Of a stretch of DNA of 10,257 nt, positions 5,929 to 10,257 are shown one piece after another. The notes under the pieces are model-generated. The model did no database searches and was not told the DNA's origin. It worked only from the letters and a program-made list of their open reading frames with translations. Source of the DNA: Tangfeifania sp. (lineage in GTDB: Bacteria > Bacteroidota > Bacteroidia > Bacteroidales > Prolixibacteraceae); contig JAGYMR010000079.1 in the NCBI GenBank assembly GCA_018400515.1, positions 1 to 10,257 on the forward strand, in the 5' to 3' direction. The position numbers and the translations under genes are program-made. Position 1 is the first letter of the stretch, and every line of letters starts with the position of its first letter.

Positions 5929-8244
5929 ATGAGTTACATTTTTATCTTAGTTCCTGTTGCCTCGATCCTGGCCCTGGTTTTTGCATTGGTTTTTTTCAAA
6001 TCGATGAAAAAGAACTCGGAAGGGACCCCCAGGATGAAAGAGATTGCACAGTATGTCAGGGAAGGTGCAATGGCCTATTTGAACAGGCAATACAAGGTGG
6101 TAACCATTGTATTTGTGATTTTATTTGTTCTTTTAGGCATCATGGCCTATTTTAAAGTACAGAATCCGTTTGTTCCGGTAGCGTTTCTTACCGGTGGTTT
6201 TTTCTCGGGTCTTTGCGGGTATCTGGGAATGAAAACCGCTACGCTGGCTTCTGCCCGTACTGCTCACGGAGCCTCCCAATCGCTGAACAAGGGATTGAAG
6301 GTTGCTTTTCGCAGTGGTGCTGTGATGGGGCTTGTAGTTGTGGGGTTCGCCCTGCTTGATATTGCAGCCTGGTTCTGGATATTGAATGAATATGTTTATA
6401 CCCCGGAAAACATGGAGACGGGCCTTCGATTTCTGGGTTTGAACCTGGTACATGCCCATCCGGAATATGTCGTGAATGGTGTTTTGAATGAAGCGGGAAC
6501 CCGCACCAAGCTGGTAGAGATCACGGTTACGATGCTTACTTTTGGTATGGGTGCTTCCACGCAGGCACTTTTTGCACGTGTCGGCGGAGGTATTTATACA
6601 AAAGCAGCTGATGTAGGTGCAGACCTGGTTGGAAAAGTGGAAGCGGGCATTCCGGAGGATGATCCGCGGAATCCTGCCACTATTGCCGATAATGTTGGTG
6701 ATAATGTTGGCGACGTTGCGGGTATGGGAGCCGATCTTTACGAGTCGTATGCCGGTTCCATTCTGGCAACTGCTGCCCTGGGGGCCTCGCTGCCTGCCAT
6801 CGTGATGCAGGATGCCGGGCTTACTGCCTACCAGGCCGTGATGGCACCCATGCTCGTGGCTGCCATTGGCATCATTCTTTCGATCATTGGAATTTTTATG
6901 GTGCGCACCAAAGAATCAGCGACACAGAAGAACCTGTTAAATGCATTATTGCTGGGAACCGGCGGAAGTTCTATTCTGGTTCTCATTGCGATGATAGGCA
7001 TGGTATATCTTGGCTGGGTTACCTGGGGTGTATTCTGGGCTGTTGTGATCGGACTGGCCGCTGGCGTCATTATCGGACAGGCAACCGAATATTTCACCTC
7101 CGATGAGTACAAGCCTACCAAAGGGATCGCCAAACAAGCCCAGCAGGGAGCCGCAACAACCATTATTGACGGGGTTGCCGTAGGCATGACCTCCACCTGG
7201 ATTCCGGTGGTAACCATCGTTCTTGGAATTATGGGTGCTTTCTGGGCTGCCGGCGGCGCGGAACATTTCGCCATGGGTGTTTACGGAATTGGTTTTGCAG
7301 CCGTGGGGATGCTTTCCACGCTGGGAATTACCCTGGCAACTGATGCTTTTGGCCCGATTGCAGATAATGCCGGAGGAAATGCAGAGATGTCGGAGCTGGA
7401 TCCGCAGGTCCGTGAACGTACCGACGCCCTTGATATGCTGGGGAACACGACCGCTGCAACCGGAAAAGGGTTTGCCATTGGTTCCGCAGCCCTCACCGCT
7501 ATGGCATTGATCTCAGCCTATATGGAGGAAGTTCGTCTATGGTTTGGCAAAGTGGCCAAAGCAGGAGAAGGATTTGTTACCAAGGGCGGACTGGATTTTT
7601 ATATTGATGTTCCGGAGGGAGCCGATGGAATTGAAATTGCCACCGCTTCGGTAAAACAATTTTCCGAAGCTTATGATATTACCTTGTTCAACCCACTGTT
7701 CTTAGGTGGTATATTTATTGGTGCCATGATGGCTTTTCTGTTTAGTGCGCTTACCATGAAAGCCGTTGGCCGGGCCGCTGGTGTTATGATCGAGGAGGTT
7801 CGCCGACAGTTCCGCACCATTAAGGGGATCCTTGAAGGGGAGACCAAACCCGAATATGCCAAATGCGTTGCCATTTCAACAAAAGGAGCCCAGCGGGAGA
7901 TGATGCTTCCGTCGTTGGTGGCCATTATCGTACCTGTGATTGTTGGTGCTGCCATGGGGGTAGCAGGGGTCGTTGGCCTTCTGGCAGGCGGATTAACCAC
8001 CGGTTTTACCCTGGCAATCTTTATGAATAATGCCGGGGGGGCATGGGACAATGCGAAAAAATTTATTGAAAAAGGAGAATATGGCGGCAAAGGCGGAGAA
8101 GCACACAAAGCTGCCGTTGTTGGTGATACCGTGGGTGATCCCTTTAAAGATACATCCGGACCGTCATTGAATATCCTGATCAAACTTATGACAATGGTCT
8201 CGGTTGTGATGGCCGGATTAACCGTTACACTGAGTCTGTTATAA
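5929..8244 (+). CDS. hppA: Membrane-bound ion-pumping pyrophosphatase (K+-dependent type)
   Basis: This 771-residue polytopic inner-membrane protein hydrolyses pyrophosphate and uses the energy to pump H+ and/or Na+. It has about 16 hydrophobic segments. Its substrate-binding motifs are intact: a [20 protein letters not shown] stretch (229-248), DNVGDNVGD (254-262), LYESY (270-274, Glu272 near the ion gate), [14 protein letters not shown] (474-487) and [15 protein letters not shown] (732-746). [10 protein letters not shown] (505-514) has Ala509 and Gly512 where K+-independent enzymes have Lys and Thr, so activity should need K+. Thr88, Phe92 and Asp144 match, at a constant offset of 2, three of the four residues I recall as the signature of the Na+,H+-pumping subfamily from Bacteroides vulgatus. 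Two loops, about 150-195 and 538-585, make it longer than many bacterial homologues. The start has no Shine-Dalgarno and follows an AT-rich leader. A DHODH-like gene follows after 16 bases, probably in the same transcript. Pump family is certain; ion choice is inferred. Confidence 0.97.
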   Translation: MSYIFILVPVASILALVFALVFFKSMKKNSEGTPRMKEIAQYVREGAMAYLNRQYKVVTIVFVILFVLLGIMAYFKVQNPFVPVAFLTGGFFSGLCGYLGMKTATLASARTAHGASQSLNKGLKVAFRSGAVMGLVVVGFALLDIAAWFWILNEYVYTPENMETGLRFLGLNLVHAHPEYVVNGVLNEAGTRTKLVEITVTMLTFGMGASTQALFARVGGGIYTKAADVGADLVGKVEAGIPEDDPRNPATIADNVGDNVGDVAGMGADLYESYAGSILATAALGASLPAIVMQDAGLTAYQAVMAPMLVAAIGIILSIIGIFMVRTKESATQKNLLNALLLGTGGSSILVLIAMIGMVYLGWVTWGVFWAVVIGLAAGVIIGQATEYFTSDEYKPTKGIAKQAQQGAATTIIDGVAVGMTSTWIPVVTIVLGIMGAFWAAGGAEHFAMGVYGIGFAAVGMLSTLGITLATDAFGPIADNAGGNAEMSELDPQVRERTDALDMLGNTTAATGKGFAIGSAALTAMALISAYMEEVRLWFGKVAKAGEGFVTKGGLDFYIDVPEGADGIEIATASVKQFSEAYDITLFNPLFLGGIFIGAMMAFLFSALTMKAVGRAAGVMIEEVRRQFRTIKGILEGETKPEYAKCVAISTKGAQREMMLPSLVAIIVPVIVGAAMGVAGVVGLLAGGLTTGFTLAIFMNNAGGAWDNAKKFIEKGEYGGKGGEAHKAAVVGDTVGDPFKDTSGPSLNILIKLMTMVSVVMAGLTVTLSLL

Positions 8245-8260
8245 ACAAAAAACTATTGAT

Positions 8261-9274
8261 ATGGCAAACCTTTCAACCACCTACATGGGTGTTAAACTGA
8301 AAAATCCGCTTATCCTCGGTGCCTGCAACCTGGTGGAAAAACCGGAGGTGATCGGTGAACTTGAAAAAGAGGGAATCGGAGCCATCGTTTACCGGTCGTT
8401 GTTCGAGGAGCAGATTCAACTCGAGGACCTGCAGATGTCGGAAGATCTCACCGAATATGAGTACCGGAATGCGGAGATGGAACGCTTGTTTCCCAACATC
8501 GAACATGCCGGTCCGAAAGAGCATCTCTATAAGATCGAGAAGTTAAAGAAACAGGTGAATGTACCGGTATTTGCCAGCCTCAATGCGCTTTATGAACCCA
8601 CCTGGGTGGAGTATGCCAAAGAGCTGGAAAAAACCGGGGTGGAAGGCCTTGAGATTAATTTATATGCTGTTCCGGGTTACTTTGAAGTAACCGGGCAATC
8701 GCTCGAGGAGAAGCAGATTGAAATTTTAAAACAGGTAAAAAAGGCCGTGAATATCCCGGTCAGCGTGAAAATAAGCATGTTTTACAGCAATCCGCTGAAT
8801 TTTATTAAACAGATGGATGAAGCCGGTGCCGATGCCTATGTCCTTTTTAACCGTTTCTTCCAGCCTGAAATCGATATCGACAAGGAGGAGTTCTTTTATC
8901 CCTGGGAACTGAGTGGTACAAGGGATTACATGGTATCGCTGCGGTTTGCCGGACTGCTTTATGGAAACGTAAACGGAAATATTTGTGCCAGCCGCGGAAT
9001 CCACAATTCAGAGGATGTGATAAAAATGATCCTTGCCGGTGCCGATACTGTCCAAATGGTCAGTTCCGTTTATAAGAACAAGGCATCGGTCGTATCTCAG
9101 ATCCTTTCTGAGATGAATGCGTGGATGGACAAACAGGGGTACAAGCAATTGGATGATTTCAGGGGGAAGCTGTCACGGAAGAATATGAAGGATCCCTATT
9201 CTTATCAGCGTGCACAGTACATTGAAATTCTGATGAAATCAGAGAGCATATTTAAAAAGTATCCTATGAAATAG
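8261..9274 (+). CDS. Dihydroorotate dehydrogenase-like flavoprotein, probably not PyrD
   Basis: This 337-residue TIM-barrel protein is related to class 1 dihydroorotate dehydrogenases. FMN-site features are visible: KNPLILGA (14-21), VSVKIS with Lys170, LFNRFF with Asn197, and a C-terminal phosphate-binding region ASRGIHN (243-249) followed by AGADTVQMVSS (259-269). The active-site loop that reads NLSCPN in real class 1 enzymes is shortened to NLYAVPG (133-139), removing the catalytic Cys. The Gly-Gly of the phosphate loop is Arg-Gly. It may still bind FMN but probably does not oxidise dihydroorotate by the usual mechanism; its substrate is unknown. Such proteins are usually named dihydroorotate dehydrogenase-like. 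The first half (about 45-95) is charged and contains the family's long insertion. There is no signal peptide. It lies 16 bases after hppA and ends before a strong terminator, so the two genes probably form a short transcription unit. Confidence 0.87.
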   Translation: MANLSTTYMGVKLKNPLILGACNLVEKPEVIGELEKEGIGAIVYRSLFEEQIQLEDLQMSEDLTEYEYRNAEMERLFPNIEHAGPKEHLYKIEKLKKQVNVPVFASLNALYEPTWVEYAKELEKTGVEGLEINLYAVPGYFEVTGQSLEEKQIEILKQVKKAVNIPVSVKISMFYSNPLNFIKQMDEAGADAYVLFNRFFQPEIDIDKEEFFYPWELSGTRDYMVSLRFAGLLYGNVNGNICASRGIHNSEDVIKMILAGADTVQMVSSVYKNKASVVSQILSEMNAWMDKQGYKQLDDFRGKLSRKNMKDPYSYQRAQYIEILMKSESIFKKYPMK

Positions 9275-9292
9275 GACACGAAGGAGTGTAAG

Positions 9293-9329
9293 AAAAAAAA
9301 CAGGAGCCCGCGGGTTCCTGTTTTTTTTT
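9293..9329. terminator. Strong bidirectional intrinsic terminator
   Basis: CAGGAGCC (9301-9308) pairs with GGTTCCTG (9313-9320), with one G-U pair and a possible extra C-G pair at the loop. It is flanked by eight A (9293-9300) and nine T (9321-9329). The A and T runs can pair, and either strand ends in a U tract, so it can stop both the plus-strand DHODH-like gene and the convergent minus-strand gene. The 94 bases between it and the stop of the minus-strand gene show nothing else I can support. Confidence 0.92.
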
Positions 9330-9423
9330 GGCCTGCCGGATGTATCTTCCCGGCTATTGTTTCGGCTCCCTCAAAATCATTCATTTTTGAAAACGGCAAA
9401 ACTAAAAAGTTGGTCCCTTGATT

Positions 9424-10098
9424 TTAAGGTTTTTCCGCACTGTCGGACAGGTCTTTGTCTGCCGCATTGAATATGCTTGATCCATCACATACCGGCGGAC
9501 ATGGATGGCTGAAATTAAAGACCAGGGGGCTTTCTTCCGAAGGGGCGGTGTTTTTTATTCCCGGATAAACCATGGCATTCATGGTTTTTGAAATTCCAAA
9601 GGAAATCTGTGCCCGCTCATTTCCGGATGAAAAAATTTCATTCAGTTCATATTTGCTCAACAAATAGGCATTGGGGTAAATATATTTCCGGAGGGCAGCC
9701 GCTGCATTGCCGGGATCCAGTTTCCCGTTGCGCCACAGGCGGTAGCGCTGGATGTTTTCGATTACAGCCCCGGTATTTGAAGATACATCGTTGTTTTCGG
9801 GATCCAGTTTAAATACCGGATTTTCGTAATCCCTGAAGACTTCGCCACTTCCCATCAGGAAAGTAGAAATAGCGTACGAACATAAAACATACTTTCCCTC
9901 TTTTTTTTCCGGTTCGAGTCCGAGATAGATCCGGATCCGCCCTTCGTTTTCGCCGGTGAGTTTCAGATAGGTTTCTTTCTGAATAAAAATGGGAGGAACA
10001 AGGATATCAAAAGTGAGCGATCTTTCCGCTTCAAGGTTATTTTCCCAATTCCTGGCCTGGGGTGGAGGGACCTGGTCCGGTTTTAAATTTGATTTCAT
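9424..10098 (-). CDS. Unrecognised Bacteroidota-type protein with CPPVC motif
   Basis: This codes for a 224-residue protein I do not recognise with confidence. It has no signal peptide, lipobox or transmembrane helix, so it is probably cytoplasmic. The N-terminus (1-25) is polar with a proline patch (PPP, 11-13). Residues 53-78 read as a beta-rich stretch (RIRIYLGLEP, then YVLCSYAIS). Residues 110-170 are mixed and probably helical. Near the C-terminus is HPCPPVCDG (198-206), with two cysteines three residues apart from Pro to Pro. The last 20 residues are acidic and polar. From memory, many small Bacteroidota hypotheticals combine a RxYLG/YFG-type strand with a PCPPxC tail; this could be a distant member. 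Codon use and base composition look like the neighbours, which supports a real gene. It is convergent with the upstream cluster and shares its terminator. I found no TAnnTTTG promoter in the 159 bases before its start. Confidence 0.75.
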   Translation of the reverse strand: MKSNLKPDQVPPPQARNWENNLEAERSLTFDILVPPIFIQKETYLKLTGENEGRIRIYLGLEPEKKEGKYVLCSYAISTFLMGSGEVFRDYENPVFKLDPENNDVSSNTGAVIENIQRYRLWRNGKLDPGNAAAALRKYIYPNAYLLSKYELNEIFSSGNERAQISFGISKTMNAMVYPGIKNTAPSEESPLVFNFSHPCPPVCDGSSIFNAADKDLSDSAEKP

Positions 10099-10257
10099 AC
10101 TATTAAAATTGTTTATTTTCAGCGGTATAGTATGGAACTCGCATCTGTTTTAATTATGCTCTTGGGCGTTAATATTTTACATGCTCGTTTCATTTATGTG
10201 CGGTTAAGTTGAATAAAATTAATAAAAAAAAGATGGTATATTTTATTTTTCACTTTC
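10099..10257. other. AT-rich region upstream of the minus-strand gene
   Basis: This non-coding stretch runs to the window edge and should hold the promoter of the minus-strand gene. No Bacteroidota -7 consensus is visible on the minus strand. A 26-codon hydrophobic reading frame on the plus strand (10132-10212) has no supporting ribosome site. Nothing else can be supported here. Confidence 0.5.

Noticed and set aside
6685..6720. Near-tandem repeat GATAATGTTGG in hppA
   Set aside because: It encodes the conserved DNVGDNVGD pyrophosphate-binding motif, so it is explained by protein function.
7671..8183. Minus-strand open frame of 170 codons inside hppA
   Set aside because: Its Pro/Ala/Thr-rich translation is what antisense of a Gly/Ala-rich membrane protein gives; hppA motifs on the plus strand are intact.
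10132..10212. Plus-strand 26-codon hydrophobic reading frame
   Set aside because: It resembles a single-helix micropeptide, but there is no ribosome site, promoter or conservation evidence, and it overlaps the likely promoter region of the minus-strand gene.

Overview
The window looks like a chromosomal housekeeping stretch from a member of the Bacteroidota. Most start codons lack a Shine-Dalgarno sequence and follow AT-rich leaders. The one promoter-like site matches the Bacteroidota TAnnTTTG -7 consensus. The SerA, PEP-synthase-like and pyrophosphatase proteins are all of types I associate with Bacteroidota. There are no mobile elements, CRISPR arrays, tRNAs or rRNAs, and no gene-free stretch longer than about 160 bases.

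Left part (1-2774): the 3' end of serC (phosphoserine aminotransferase), then a compact SerA-like 3-phosphoglycerate dehydrogenase, then a DUF1015 protein. A small intrinsic terminator lies between serC and serA. Together serA and serC turn 3-phosphoglycerate into phosphoserine. The DUF1015 protein carries a DGHHR motif and is a reasonable suspect for a phosphoserine/serine step, because no serB is visible here. The SerA protein lacks the usual Glu and His of the 2-hydroxyacid dehydrogenase active site and has features that may suit NADP.

Middle part (2799-8244): 24 bases after the DUF1015 gene comes a 991-residue protein. It has two receiver-like domains, a PEP synthase/PPDK-type ATP-grasp domain and an unassigned C-terminal region. 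It lacks the swivelling phosphohistidine domain and the PEP-binding barrel of true PEP synthases. This is the most unusual protein in the window. After a 154-base AT-rich leader comes hppA, a membrane pyrophosphatase of the K+-dependent type. Three residues match the signature recalled for dual Na+/H+ pumps.

Right part (8261-10257): 16 bases after hppA is a dihydroorotate dehydrogenase-like flavoprotein missing the catalytic SCPN motif, so it is probably not PyrD. A strong bidirectional terminator separates it from a convergent minus-strand gene for an unrecognised 224-residue protein with a CPPVC motif near its C-terminus.

I do not see a defence system, biosynthetic cluster or other clearly new multi-gene system. 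The best leads are the receiver/ATP-grasp protein, the serC-serA-DUF1015 cluster with its altered SerA active site, and a shared TAAC-N4-GTTA inverted repeat upstream of two genes.
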